Assembly (NCBI RefSeq): GCF_018205975.1 | Contig: NZ_CP073577.1 | Location: 3,276,458-3,340,457 of the forward strand | Reading direction: 5' to 3' | Source: Erythrobacter sp. JK5 | GTDB taxonomy: Bacteria; Pseudomonadota; Alphaproteobacteria; Sphingomonadales; Sphingomonadaceae | DNA length: 64,000 nucleotides | In this document: positions 1 through 8,400 of the stretch, piece after piece | Layout of the letters: every line of letters starts with the position of its first letter | Numbering within the stretch: the stretch's first letter is position 1 | Program-made: the position numbers and the translations under genes | The notes under the pieces: generated by a model | The model's input: the letters and a program-made list of their open reading frames with translations, nothing else | What the model was told of the DNA's origin: nothing | Databases searched by the model: none

Positions 1-1556
1 CGGCGCCGCTTCTCGATCGAGGGCGTCGCGAAGAATTGCTGGATCAGTCGCCGGTCGAGCAGTGGAAAGCGGTAATCCATGCCGTAACTGGCAGCATAGA
101 TGACCGAGCTTTCGAGCCGCCCCTGTCGCCCAAGCCGGAATCCGGGATAGAGCCCGGCCAGCGTGTTGAGCGTCAGCTCGGATCGTTCGGGGCAAACCCA
201 CTCTTCGAGCTGCTGCGCCAGGCCCGAGTCTTCGACAAAGTCGCGGCGCAGGCAAGCGACATCGAGCTTCGTGGCGATCAGCTGCCGCATGGCGAGATCG
301 GGGTCCTCGGGGCCGCGCTTCAGGCGCCTCGCGAGGCGCACGAGCCGACGCGGCAGCGAGCCTCCTAGCTCGTCGAGCATGGCACGGTATTCGCCCCGCG
401 CATGCAGTTCGTCGATCAGGGGCTTGGCATAGCTGGTGGCGACCTCGTCGCCGCCGAAGCCGGAGAACAGGGTCCTGATCCCCAACATGCCGCACCACTC
501 GAAAAATTCCGGGTAGACCAGCGGCTGGCCATGTTCGGGCGGATGGCCGAGGGTCGCCAGCGCGCGATCGAATGCGGCATCGACGCGCAACAGCCTCGGC
601 TGCATCAGGACGTGGGTATGGCGGATGTCGCACATCGCCGCGCACGCCATCACCGTTTCTGGCTCATCTTCCATCGCGATCATTGCGAAGGTGTGAAAAT
701 CGTCGCGATCATGCGGCAGGCGTTCGGCGAGCGACGCAATCACCGATGACGAATCGAGCCCGCCGGTCGCTTCGGCACCGATCAGGAAGTGGCTGCGCGC
801 GCGATCCGCGACTGCACGGTCGAACGCATCGCGATAACGCTCGACCCAGCGAACGTCGCGGCGGGTCGCGTGCGGCGCTGCGAGATCGAATGCAAAGAAT
901 TCGCGCGGCTCGCACGTTCCCTCACGAACGATCAACAGGTCGTGCGCTGACGGAAGCTTCTTCACCTCTTCGTAAGCGGCCTGCGTATGCGCGAAATTGA
1001 GCACCGATGCGAACAGTGCGATCCATTCGCGGCTCGGGGCCAACGCCTGCCCCGTCAGCACTCGCATCACCGCGACCGAAGTGGCGGCGACGAAATGCTC
1101 ATCGGTCAGGATGTAGTAAAGCGGCTTGGCTCCGATCGCGTCGCGTGCGCACCAGGCTTCATGCCGGGCGGGATCGTAGATGACGAAGCTGAAATCGCCT
1201 TCAAGCCTGGCCGCACAATCGCGGCCCCAGCGGCGATGCGCGACGAGCACAATCTGCGGGTCGGTGAGCGTCGCCCGGGGCTGCAGGCCGAGTTCGGCGC
1301 ACAGCTCCGCGCGATTATCGAGCCGCATCCAGCTGGCGATCACCCGGCCGGTTTCGGGGCAGGTTTCGGGCGCGTGCTCGTGGAGCGATTCGGGCGTGTT
1401 GTGCCACAGCGCCTGCGCGACGATCGCGTGATCGCCTTGCCACACACCCTGCTTGTCGGGTTTCGCAAAGGGCATCATCGCCGCAAGCAGCGCCTCGCCG
1501 GTTGCGAGCTCCTGCGGCGCGGCGCGCGAGCCGCGCATCAAGATGGCGGCGAACAC
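1..1556 (-). CDS. Asparagine-synthetase-like lasso peptide cyclase, 3' end cut by window edge
   Basis: The frame stays open from the GTG at 1556 to the window edge (about 518 codons). It has an N-terminal Ntn-glutaminase-like domain and then a synthetase domain with the pyrophosphate loop TGGLDSSS at about 758-784. Family knowledge: in lasso clusters this protein adenylates an Asp/Glu side chain and closes the macrolactam. The residue after the initiator is Phe rather than Cys, so the glutaminase nucleophile is absent, as expected of a lasso cyclase rather than AsnB. The upstream in-frame stop is the PqqD stop itself, so GTG 1556 is the first usable start; GAGCGG just before it can serve as ribosome site. 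It is co-transcribed with the PqqD-like and kinase genes. Function is assigned mainly from these neighbours. Confidence 0.85.
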   Translation of the reverse strand, partial: MFAAILMRGSRAAPQELATGEALLAAMMPFAKPDKQGVWQGDHAIVAQALWHNTPESLHEHAPETCPETGRVIASWMRLDNRAELCAELGLQPRATLTDPQIVLVAHRRWGRDCAARLEGDFSFVIYDPARHEAWCARDAIGAKPLYYILTDEHFVAATSVAVMRVLTGQALAPSREWIALFASVLNFAHTQAAYEEVKKLPSAHDLLIVREGTCEPREFFAFDLAAPHATRRDVRWVERYRDAFDRAVADRARSHFLIGAEATGGLDSSSVIASLAERLPHDRDDFHTFAMIAMEDEPETVMACAAMCDIRHTHVLMQPRLLRVDAAFDRALATLGHPPEHGQPLVYPEFFEWCGMLGIRTLFSGFGGDEVATSYAKPLIDELHARGEYRAMLDELGGSLPRRLVRLARRLKRGPEDPDLAMRQLIATKLDVACLRRDFVEDSGLAQQLEEWVCPERSELTLNTLAGLYPGFRLGRQGRLESSVIYAASYGMDYRFPLLDRRLIQQFFATPSIEKRR

Positions 1557-1562
1557 GTCCGC

Positions 1563-1856
1563 TCAGTTGGCGGCGGTTACGAGTCCGTTGCTGAGCAGCT
1601 TGTCGACGAATTCGGCGACGGTTCGTTCAAGATCCTCCACGTCGCTTGTGTCGAATTCGCGCCGCAGCTCGGCGACGATTTCCTCGAGCGTCGCCGGGCT
1701 GTCCATCGCCGCCCAGATCTGACTGCCTGTGCCCGTGATCGCGAAATACACCCCCTTGTCGATGTCCATCATCACGGTCTCGCCGTCCATTTCGGCGGCG
1801 ACGACGCCGACGGTTTGTGTGAGCCTGGTGTCGGGTGCAAACGATGGTGCGGTCAT
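1563..1856 (-). CDS. PqqD-like RiPP recognition element (lasso B1)
   Basis: A 97-residue protein of the PqqD family, the small winged-helix fold that binds RiPP leader peptides. Visible family features are the early VVAAEMDGETVMMDI beta-hairpin region, the Y-F-x-I-T-G-T segment near residue 37 and the helical half with a VEDLERTV-type stretch. In split lasso systems this is B1, which delivers the precursor to the B2 protease and the cyclase. Its ATG overlaps the stop of the HPr-kinase-like gene (ATGA), and the cyclase starts 6 bp after its stop, so the three are probably translationally coupled. Confidence 0.85.
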   Translation of the reverse strand: MTAPSFAPDTRLTQTVGVVAAEMDGETVMMDIDKGVYFAITGTGSQIWAAMDSPATLEEIVAELRREFDTSDVEDLERTVAEFVDKLLSNGLVTAAN

Positions 1857-2842
1857 GGTGTTGCCCTCATTGTCTCTCGGTCCGCGTCGCGGCCAGCGGG
1901 ATCAGTGCCCGGAATGGTTCCGAATGTCGCCAGAAGAGCATCGATCAACGCGTCTATATCGAACCCGGCGGTCGGGCGCGAGACCCGGAAAAGCGGTGTA
2001 TCTTGAGCAATCGCCGCCACCCGCTTGAGATACAGAACCTCGAGTTCGAGGGGGAGGAGGTATTCCGGACGGTAGATATTGTTGCGCAGCACAGCGAATT
2101 TCTCGACCCCGTTGAGCTGTCGCACCTGAACCTGCGCTACATCTTCGGGCACCAGCCAGAAGAACGCGCCGATTGCCTGAGGCTTGCGGCACTGATCGTC
2201 CCCGATGGGCAGGTTGAACTTGGGGTCGGCTTCGCGAACGCGGGCCAGCTCCGACGTGTCGATGCCGAGCCGCTGCGCGGTGTCGAGCCACAGCTTTGCG
2301 CGCGGCATGCCGGGCAGCACCCGTCCATCCGCGCCGATCGGGCACACGTCATCGGCGAGCATCGCGTGGCCACGCTGCAGCATGGCAATCGCGGTGGTCG
2401 ATTTGCCCGCGCCGGTATCGCCGATGCACATGATCGCCCGGTCGGAGCCATCGACGGACACCGCGTTGCCGTGAACGACGACATGCCCGCGCTGCATCAG
2501 GATCGCGCCAAGGCCCGAGCCGAGCAGGAACAGCCGCATCTCGTCCTCCGCCACGCCGGGGTAGCGCGTGTAGATGATCGAGCGGCCGTCGCTGATTGTC
2601 ATGCGCAGCCGGTCAGGGAAATCGAGCCACAACCGGCCGGGTTCTCCATCGACGAAAGTGCTGACATTGAGCGGATCGTCCGCTGTCGGGGGTGGAACAT
2701 CCCCTTCGCGAATAACGATGTCGGGCTCGGCGGAGTCTTCGGCTGGATAAAGTTCGGGCAGATCGAGATCGCAGACGACATTGAGCCCGTACACCCGGCG
2801 CATCATCCTGGCGGGAGCGGCTGTGCTGCTCGTATCGGTCAT
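1853..2842 (-). CDS. HPr kinase-like protein of a lasso peptide locus
   Basis: A 329-residue protein whose C-terminal half resembles the HPr kinase/phosphorylase fold: HGNAVSV at about residue 124, Walker A GDTGAGKST at 141-149 and LADDV at 162-166. The first 100 residues are a divergent beta-rich domain. It is not a normal HprK because no PTS genes are nearby. In related lasso clusters (Paenibacillus and Thermobacillus examples) such kinases phosphorylate the C-terminal Ser of the precursor, so tailoring of the peptide is inferred. It is the first gene of the minus-strand operon and lies 111 bp from the divergent B2 gene; the short gap probably holds both promoters. Confidence 0.8.
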   Translation of the reverse strand: MTDTSSTAAPARMMRRVYGLNVVCDLDLPELYPAEDSAEPDIVIREGDVPPPTADDPLNVSTFVDGEPGRLWLDFPDRLRMTISDGRSIIYTRYPGVAEDEMRLFLLGSGLGAILMQRGHVVVHGNAVSVDGSDRAIMCIGDTGAGKSTTAIAMLQRGHAMLADDVCPIGADGRVLPGMPRAKLWLDTAQRLGIDTSELARVREADPKFNLPIGDDQCRKPQAIGAFFWLVPEDVAQVQVRQLNGVEKFAVLRNNIYRPEYLLPLELEVLYLKRVAAIAQDTPLFRVSRPTAGFDIDALIDALLATFGTIPGTDPAGRDADRETMRATP

Positions 2843-2953
2843 GCCGGTGCGCGCTCGCTCTTTCCATCATCCGGGCGCCGCGGCGTTCGCTTCCCCGGCA
2901 CCTTGTCCGACAAACTGCTTTAAGCGCGTGCCGGAACCGATTAGGTCGCTAAC

Positions 2954-3448
2954 ATGCTTGGCAAGGCATTGGAACTGTTCCCGGCGCTTGGGCGAAAACT
3001 GCGGACGGCCGCCGGATTGCCGATCGCAACGGTGGGCCTGACGGGCGCGGTGTGGGTGCTGTTGTGGCCCGCCCGACTGGCGGTGGCCATCTTTCCGTTG
3101 CGCCGGCTGGTGCGTTTCTACGGGCGCGATCATGGCGCGCGGGTCGTGATCCCCGAAGCATCGTCCCGCGAACTGGACCTTGCCCGTCAGATCGGCGAAG
3201 CGATCGCGATCGCGGTGCGCTACAGCCCGGCTTCCGCCAATTGCTATCCGCAGGCGCTGGTGGCGCGGGCGCTGCTGCGCTGGCGGCGCGTGCCGCACGG
3301 TCTGTTCTTCGGATTGCGCCGGGGCTCCGACGACAAGGAGATGGAGGCGCATGCCTGGGTGATGGTTGGCGATTGCGCGGTGAGCGGCGGCAACAGCTTC
3401 GATCAATACACCGTGGTCCGCTGCTTCTCTTCGCCCGGTGTCCGCTAG
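2954..3448 (+). CDS. Lasso peptide B2 protein (transglutaminase-like leader protease)
   Basis: A 164-residue protein with an N-terminal hydrophobic segment (about residues 20-50) and a transglutaminase-like core. The likely catalytic residues are Cys97 in SANCYPQA, His133 in EAHAWV and Asp140, the Cys-His-Asp set of lasso B2 proteases that remove the leader. Length suits the split-B architecture. Unusually, it is transcribed away from the PqqD, kinase and cyclase genes. A hairpin follows it before the convergent receptor gene. No precursor peptide gene is seen between it and its neighbours. Confidence 0.85.
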   Translation: MLGKALELFPALGRKLRTAAGLPIATVGLTGAVWVLLWPARLAVAIFPLRRLVRFYGRDHGARVVIPEASSRELDLARQIGEAIAIAVRYSPASANCYPQALVARALLRWRRVPHGLFFGLRRGSDDKEMEAHAWVMVGDCAVSGGNSFDQYTVVRCFSSPGVR

Positions 3449-3471
3449 CCGCGCCGGCGCTCCGCCATAAG

Positions 3472-3506
3472 AAAAGGGCGGAGCAACCCGCTGGCCGCTC
3501 CGCCCC
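3472..3506. terminator. Terminator hairpin between convergent genes
   Basis: GGGCGGAGC (3476-3484) pairs perfectly with GCTCCGCCC (3497-3505) across a 12-nt loop. On the minus strand the stem is followed by TTTTCTT, so it is best placed to terminate the TonB-dependent receptor transcript. It may also stop transcripts of the lasso B2 gene arriving from the other side. Confidence 0.7.
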
Positions 3507-3533
3507 CGTTCCTTTCGGCCTGGGGCCGTCGTT

Positions 3534-6500
3534 CTACATCCGCACGCGGGCACCGAGGTAGAAGTAGGTGCCGACCGGGCTGACCGGATAGGCCTGCTCG
3601 GTCACGAACGGCTGGCGGTCGAAGATGTTGTTCACCCCGCCATAGACGTCGAACATGTCGCTCACATCGAGATTGAACGAAATGTCGTGGATGAAGGCAT
3701 CGCTCGAAAGACCGTTTTCGGGCGAATAGAGATCCTGCCCGGTGTTGCCGACGCTCTCGATCTCGACCGCGCGCAGGCCCTGGCTGTCGACATAGGTGGT
3801 CGACCAGGTCAGGCTGATTGCGTTCCAGTCCCAGGTCAGCGACGCACGGCCCGCCCATTCGGGCCGCTGCAGTTCGCCCAGCTCGGGATCGACGTTGGTC
3901 AGGTCGCTCGGATCGAAGAAATCGTCGAGCTTGTCGACCCAGGTCCCGCTGCCGTTGAGCGTGAAGGTGTGGTCGCCAAGATCGAAGCGATACTGCGCCG
4001 CCACTTCGACGCCCGCGGTTTCCCGGCGGGCGAAATTGAGCAGAACCTGTTCGAGGAAGGTGAAGCCGCCCGTGTTCGGGTTACGCGTCACGAGATCGCA
4101 GAACTGGTTGTCGATGCTCGAGCTGTCCACGCAATTGTCGACGATGTCCTGCGCGGACACGTTGTTGATCGCGTCCTCGATTTCGATGTTGTAGTAATCG
4201 ACACTGAGGATCAGGCCCGGCAGGAAGCGCGGGGTGATCTGGGCACCGACAGTCCACGTCGTGGCGGTTTCCACATCGAGTTCGGGGTTGCCCGCCTGCG
4301 TGCCGGAGAAGCGCGCGGTGAGCGGATCGACATAGCTGTAGCCACCGCCGCCAAAGGTCGGATCGAAGCCGATATTGGCGAAGAAGGCGGAACAGTTCGC
4401 CTGGCGCAGGGTCGGATCGGGCGCCGAGCCGATGTTGCCGACATCGCACGGATCGACCGGACGGAAGAACGCGCCCTGTGGCGGATCGAACAGCTCGTTG
4501 ATGTTCGGCGCGCGCACGGCCTGAGCGTAGGTCCCGCGGAACAGGATGTCCTCGCTCGGTGCCCACAGTCCGTTGACGTTCCAGGTGAAATTGCCGCCCG
4601 AGGTCGAGTAGTCGGCATAACGACCGGCCGCACTCAATTCGAGCGTTTCGGCAAATGGCACGCCTGCGAGGATCGGCAGGCGAAGCTCGCCGAACAGTTC
4701 GTAAACGGTGAATTCGCCGCCGGCATTGGCGGTCTGTGTCGCCGGGTCGAACACCAGCGAATTCTGCACGCCGCCGGTCACGTCACCGACAAAGTCGCCG
4801 GCGTTGCCGAGATCGGTGGTCACCGGCAGGATGCCGAGGATCAGCGGATCGAACCGCGAATTGCTCTGCTCCTCGCGGAATTCGAAACCCGCAGCGAAGC
4901 CGACGGGGCCGCCGGGAAGCTCGAAGAACGCGCCGGTATCGCCGGTAAAGACCGCACTGAACACCAGCTGTTCGAGCGCGAAGCGATTGACCGTCGTGGT
5001 GGTAATGAAATCGATCGCATCCTGGCTGATCGCGCCGACACCGCCGAGGATGTTGGCCGGACGGCACGAGCCGTCGCCGGGGTTGAAGGTCAGGAACCCG
5101 GGGTCGCCCGCGGGGATGCCGAACGGCGTTGTCGCGGGCGGGGTGGGATCGATATCCGAGCGGCATATCGGCTGGCCGTTGGGCCCGGTCACCACGTCGA
5201 TCGCGGCGAACCAGCGATCGGTGATTACCCGGTTGGCATCGTTCACCGTCAGGTCGAACTTGCCGTAATTGGCGCTGAATTCGTACGACAGGTGATCGGT
5301 AATGTCGCCGCGCAGGCCACCGACGAAACGCCAGGTTTCGGTTTCGTTGCGGTTGCGGTTCGGGCCGAGATCGGTCGGGTCGCGGGTGATGTAGAGCCCT
5401 TCCTGCACTCCGTCGCCGAACAGCAGTTCGCCGACAAAGGGTTGCAGCGCGGGCGTGATGAACGGGTTGTCGCTGCGGATCGTCAGCAGGTCGTAGAACG
5501 TATTCGGCTGAGCCTGGAATTCGGCCGAAGTCGACACGTACTTGCCTTCGAAGAACAGCTCCGCCTCGGTCGAGAATTCGTAGCTCGCATTGACGTTGAT
5601 CGACCAGCGCTCGGTTTCGGGAGTGAGCGAGTTCTGATCGAAGTTGTTCTCGATGCCCGGGCCGCCGAACTGGTTGAACAGGCCGGTGATAAGTCCGTCC
5701 TGATACACCGAGACGCTGCCGTCCGGGTTGATGTTGGCACAGCCGCCGGCAAGCCCGAACGCGCCGGGCTGGAAGGTGCTGTTGAAGCCAACCGAGGATT
5801 CCAGGCAGTCCGGGATGCCGTTGTTGTTGATATCGGGGCCGTCATCGACACCGATCAGGCCGGGCGCGACAACGCCGCCCGCCGACGACAGCGAGAACCG
5901 CGGATCGCTGGCGATGAAGCGGCGGGGCGCGTTCGCGGCGCGATCGATGAGCGCGAGCTCGGCCGAGGTCAGCGTCGGGTTGACGCCGAACTCGTCGAAA
6001 TAGTCCGCGATGAAATCGTCGGCCGAGGGAATCAGGAAACCGGTCGGGAAGCCACCGACACCGACTGCGAAGAAATCGGCGAAGTTCGGCGTATCGGTGC
6101 CGATATCGCCCGTCTGAAAGCGCAGCGCCGGATTGGCCTGATCGTCGAAGACACCGTTGTTGCGCGAGAAATCGCGGTCACCGAATTGCAGCTCTTCGCT
6201 ATAGGCGTATTCGCCGGAAACGGTGATGTTCCCGCGCCCGTCGGCGAAATTGGAGCCCCACGTGAGGTCGCCGTTGATCCGCCAAGCATCGCCTTCGGAC
6301 GAGATGCCCGACTGCACATTGCCTTCGATCCCTTCGAACTTGTCGCGCAGCACGAAGTTGACCACGCCGGTCACCGCGTCCGCACCGTAGATCGACGATG
6401 CGCCGCCGGTCAGCGTTTCGACCCGCTCTATCAGCGCGCTGGGGATCGAGTTGATATCGACCGCCTGCTGCCCGGCGACACCCGCAACATGGCGGCGACC

Positions 6501-6878
6501 GTTGACCAGCACCAGGGTCCGGTTGGCTCCAAGACCGCGCAGGTTGAGCACGGATTGCCCGACCGCGAGATCGCCCGAGAACACGCCTGCAATCGAATCC
6601 TCGGCCGAGGTCGAAGTCGACAGGGCTGGCACGTCACGCAGGACGTTGACGACATCGGCGGTGCCCGATTGCTGGATTTCTTCGCTGCCGATTGCGATGA
6701 CAGGCGCCGGCGAACCGATATTGGGGTCGCGCGCGATGCGCGAACCCACCACGACGATCTGCCGGTCTTCATCGGCGGACTCGTCCTGATCGGGCTGGGT
6801 CTGCGCGTGCGCCGCGAAGGGCATGGTGCTTGCGGCGGCAAGGAGGAGAGCCTGCGCCGAGAATTTGAAGCGTTGCAT
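3534..6878 (-). CDS. TonB-dependent outer-membrane receptor
   Basis: A 1114-residue receptor with a signal peptide (cleavage after about residue 25, AAHAQ), a TonB-box-like QIVVVGSRI stretch, a plug domain (roughly 40-190, with LRGLGANRTLVLVNGRR and SSIYGADAVTGVVNFV) and a long beta-barrel ending in an aromatic-rich strand (FYLGARVRM). The ligand cannot be read from sequence. The adjacent secreted amidohydrolase suggests a peptide or other N-acyl substrate; the neighbouring lasso locus allows a role in taking up the lasso peptide, since lasso clusters of sphingomonads often carry such receptors. The start has AAAGG about 8 nt upstream, and a perfect palindrome lies just upstream of that. Confidence 0.93.
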   Translation of the reverse strand: MQRFKFSAQALLLAAASTMPFAAHAQTQPDQDESADEDRQIVVVGSRIARDPNIGSPAPVIAIGSEEIQQSGTADVVNVLRDVPALSTSTSAEDSIAGVFSGDLAVGQSVLNLRGLGANRTLVLVNGRRHVAGVAGQQAVDINSIPSALIERVETLTGGASSIYGADAVTGVVNFVLRDKFEGIEGNVQSGISSEGDAWRINGDLTWGSNFADGRGNITVSGEYAYSEELQFGDRDFSRNNGVFDDQANPALRFQTGDIGTDTPNFADFFAVGVGGFPTGFLIPSADDFIADYFDEFGVNPTLTSAELALIDRAANAPRRFIASDPRFSLSSAGGVVAPGLIGVDDGPDINNNGIPDCLESSVGFNSTFQPGAFGLAGGCANINPDGSVSVYQDGLITGLFNQFGGPGIENNFDQNSLTPETERWSINVNASYEFSTEAELFFEGKYVSTSAEFQAQPNTFYDLLTIRSDNPFITPALQPFVGELLFGDGVQEGLYITRDPTDLGPNRNRNETETWRFVGGLRGDITDHLSYEFSANYGKFDLTVNDANRVITDRWFAAIDVVTGPNGQPICRSDIDPTPPATTPFGIPAGDPGFLTFNPGDGSCRPANILGGVGAISQDAIDFITTTTVNRFALEQLVFSAVFTGDTGAFFELPGGPVGFAAGFEFREEQSNSRFDPLILGILPVTTDLGNAGDFVGDVTGGVQNSLVFDPATQTANAGGEFTVYELFGELRLPILAGVPFAETLELSAAGRYADYSTSGGNFTWNVNGLWAPSEDILFRGTYAQAVRAPNINELFDPPQGAFFRPVDPCDVGNIGSAPDPTLRQANCSAFFANIGFDPTFGGGGYSYVDPLTARFSGTQAGNPELDVETATTWTVGAQITPRFLPGLILSVDYYNIEIEDAINNVSAQDIVDNCVDSSSIDNQFCDLVTRNPNTGGFTFLEQVLLNFARRETAGVEVAAQYRFDLGDHTFTLNGSGTWVDKLDDFFDPSDLTNVDPELGELQRPEWAGRASLTWDWNAISLTWSTTYVDSQGLRAVEIESVGNTGQDLYSPENGLSSDAFIHDISFNLDVSDMFDVYGGVNNIFDRQPFVTEQAYPVSPVGTYFYLGARVRM

Positions 6879-6889
6879 GACGAACCTTT

Positions 6890-6906
6890 TTGTTGCGATG
6901 CAACAA
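6890..6906. promoter_or_regulatory. Palindrome directly upstream of the receptor gene
   Basis: TTGTTGC-GAT-GCAACAA is a perfect 7-3-7 inverted repeat, 12-28 nt upstream of the receptor start codon. It could be a repressor site or a 5'-UTR hairpin near the ribosome site. A related half site, TTGCAACAT, lies on the minus strand about 80 nt further upstream (near 6983). The binding protein is unknown. Confidence 0.45.
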
Positions 6907-7050
6907 GGTCGCTCTGCATTCCGGCGAATGTCAAGACGGATCGGTCACATTGCATCCCTTCGATTGCGGGATCTGCAATTATGTTGCAAAAATGCCATGG
7001 CTGGCGCGCGCAGCCGTCGAACGCCGCGCGCTTCCGCCTTGCTCGAAGCG

Positions 7051-8325
7051 CTACTCGTTCTTGAAGATTTCGCCGGCCTTCATGACGAACTGCACGTTTT
7101 CAAGCAGCGCGACATCTGCAAGCGGGTTGCCATTCACCGCGATGATATCGGCCGATGCGCCCGCCGCGATCACTCCGAGTGTACCCTTCTGCCCGAGGGC
7201 GTCCGCGGAATTGAGAGTCGCCGCGCGCAGCGCCTCCGCGCTCGTCATGCCGAACTGAACCATCCGCGACAATTGCCGGGCGTTCTGCCCGTGCGGGTAA
7301 ACGCCGGCATCGGTGCCGAACGACATCTTCGCGCCAGCCCGGTGCGCCTTGCGGAAATTGTCGCGCTGCGTCTGACCGACCACGCGCTCCTTCTCGAGGC
7401 TCTCGGGCAGTATTCCCGCTGCTTCGCCTTCGCCGAGAATGAATTCGGTGACGTAGATATCCATATTGAGATAGGCCCCGCTCTCACGCGCGAGCCGGAT
7501 GCCTTCGTCGTCGATGAAGCTGGCATGCTCGATCGTGTCGACCCCGGCCTTGAGCGCGTTGACGATACCTTCAGCGCCGTGCGCATGGCTCGCTACCCTC
7601 AATCCATGGCTGTGCGCCTCCTCGACCAGCGCGGTCAGCTCCTCGACGGTGTATTGCGGAGCGCCGACCTTGGTGCCCTTCGACAGGACCCCGCCGGTCG
7701 AGCAGGTCTTGATAAGGTCGACGCCGAACTTGCGGTTCTTGCGCACCGCCGCGCGCGCCGCCCACGGGCCGTCCGCGACATTCTCGCCGCTCGCTTCGTA
7801 TTCGGGCGGCAGCAGGTTGTTGTCCGAGCAATGCCCGCCGGTGATTCCGATCGGCGGGCCGGAAACGAACATCCGCGGGCCGACGATGTCGCCTTCCGCG
7901 ATGGCGTCGCGCAGATCGACATCTCCGAAACTCCCTGCGCCGACGTTGCGCACGGTGGTGAAGCCCGCCATCAGGGTGCGTTCGGCGTTGACCACGCCGG
8001 TGATGACCGCGCGCTCGTCGGAAATCGCGAGCCGACGATAGCCGTGCACGTCACTGTCGCTGGTAAGGTGGACGTGCATGTCGATCAGGCCGGGCAGGAT
8101 CGTCTTGCCCGCGAGGTCAACATAGTCGGCGCCATCTACCTGCGGCGCTGCGCCCGTCGTCACCGAAACGATGACGCCGTCCTCGATCGTGACCACCGGG
8201 TCGGCAACCAGTCGCCCGCGTTCGACATCGACCATTGCATCGGCAGTGAGGATCATGGTGTCGGCCAGCACGGCGGCGGGAGCGACCAGAACGGCGGCGG
8301 CGAGCGCGATGGTGCGTAGTTTCAT
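7051..8325 (-). CDS. Secreted metal-dependent amidohydrolase (imidazolonepropionase/Xaa-Pro dipeptidase-like)
   Basis: A 424-residue amidohydrolase-superfamily enzyme with a signal peptide (about residues 1-21, ending AVLAD) and the metal-binding order of the family: HVHL after strand 1, Lys in DLIKTCSTGG, His in ASHAHG, His in IEHASFID and Asp in FGTDAGVY. Relatives hydrolyse N-acyl amino acids or Xaa-Pro dipeptides in the periplasm. ATG 8325 is preferred over an upstream ATG because AGGAGA lies 7 nt before it and the signal peptide begins there. It lies upstream of the receptor on the same strand with a 172-bp gap. Confidence 0.85.
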   Translation of the reverse strand: MKLRTIALAAAVLVAPAAVLADTMILTADAMVDVERGRLVADPVVTIEDGVIVSVTTGAAPQVDGADYVDLAGKTILPGLIDMHVHLTSDSDVHGYRRLAISDERAVITGVVNAERTLMAGFTTVRNVGAGSFGDVDLRDAIAEGDIVGPRMFVSGPPIGITGGHCSDNNLLPPEYEASGENVADGPWAARAAVRKNRKFGVDLIKTCSTGGVLSKGTKVGAPQYTVEELTALVEEAHSHGLRVASHAHGAEGIVNALKAGVDTIEHASFIDDEGIRLARESGAYLNMDIYVTEFILGEGEAAGILPESLEKERVVGQTQRDNFRKAHRAGAKMSFGTDAGVYPHGQNARQLSRMVQFGMTSAEALRAATLNSADALGQKGTLGVIAAGASADIIAVNGNPLADVALLENVQFVMKAGEIFKNE

Positions 8326-8400
8326 GCGAGGTCTCCTGCGAAATCGCAGCAGGCGTATCAGCTTTCGGCGGAACGGCAAATGCCGCCGGCAAGAGGGCTG

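Noticed and set aside
2867..2953. Minus-strand peptide tail ending TRLKQFVGQGAGEANAAAPG as a lasso precursor
   Set aside because: The frame is the antisense of the B2 gene, has no usable start codon near the peptide, and places Glu at core position 6 rather than 7-9.
3687..7064. Open frame of 1125 codons antisense to the first TonB-dependent receptor
   Set aside because: It is a shadow of high-GC codon use. It has no family sequence, and the opposite strand encodes a clear receptor.
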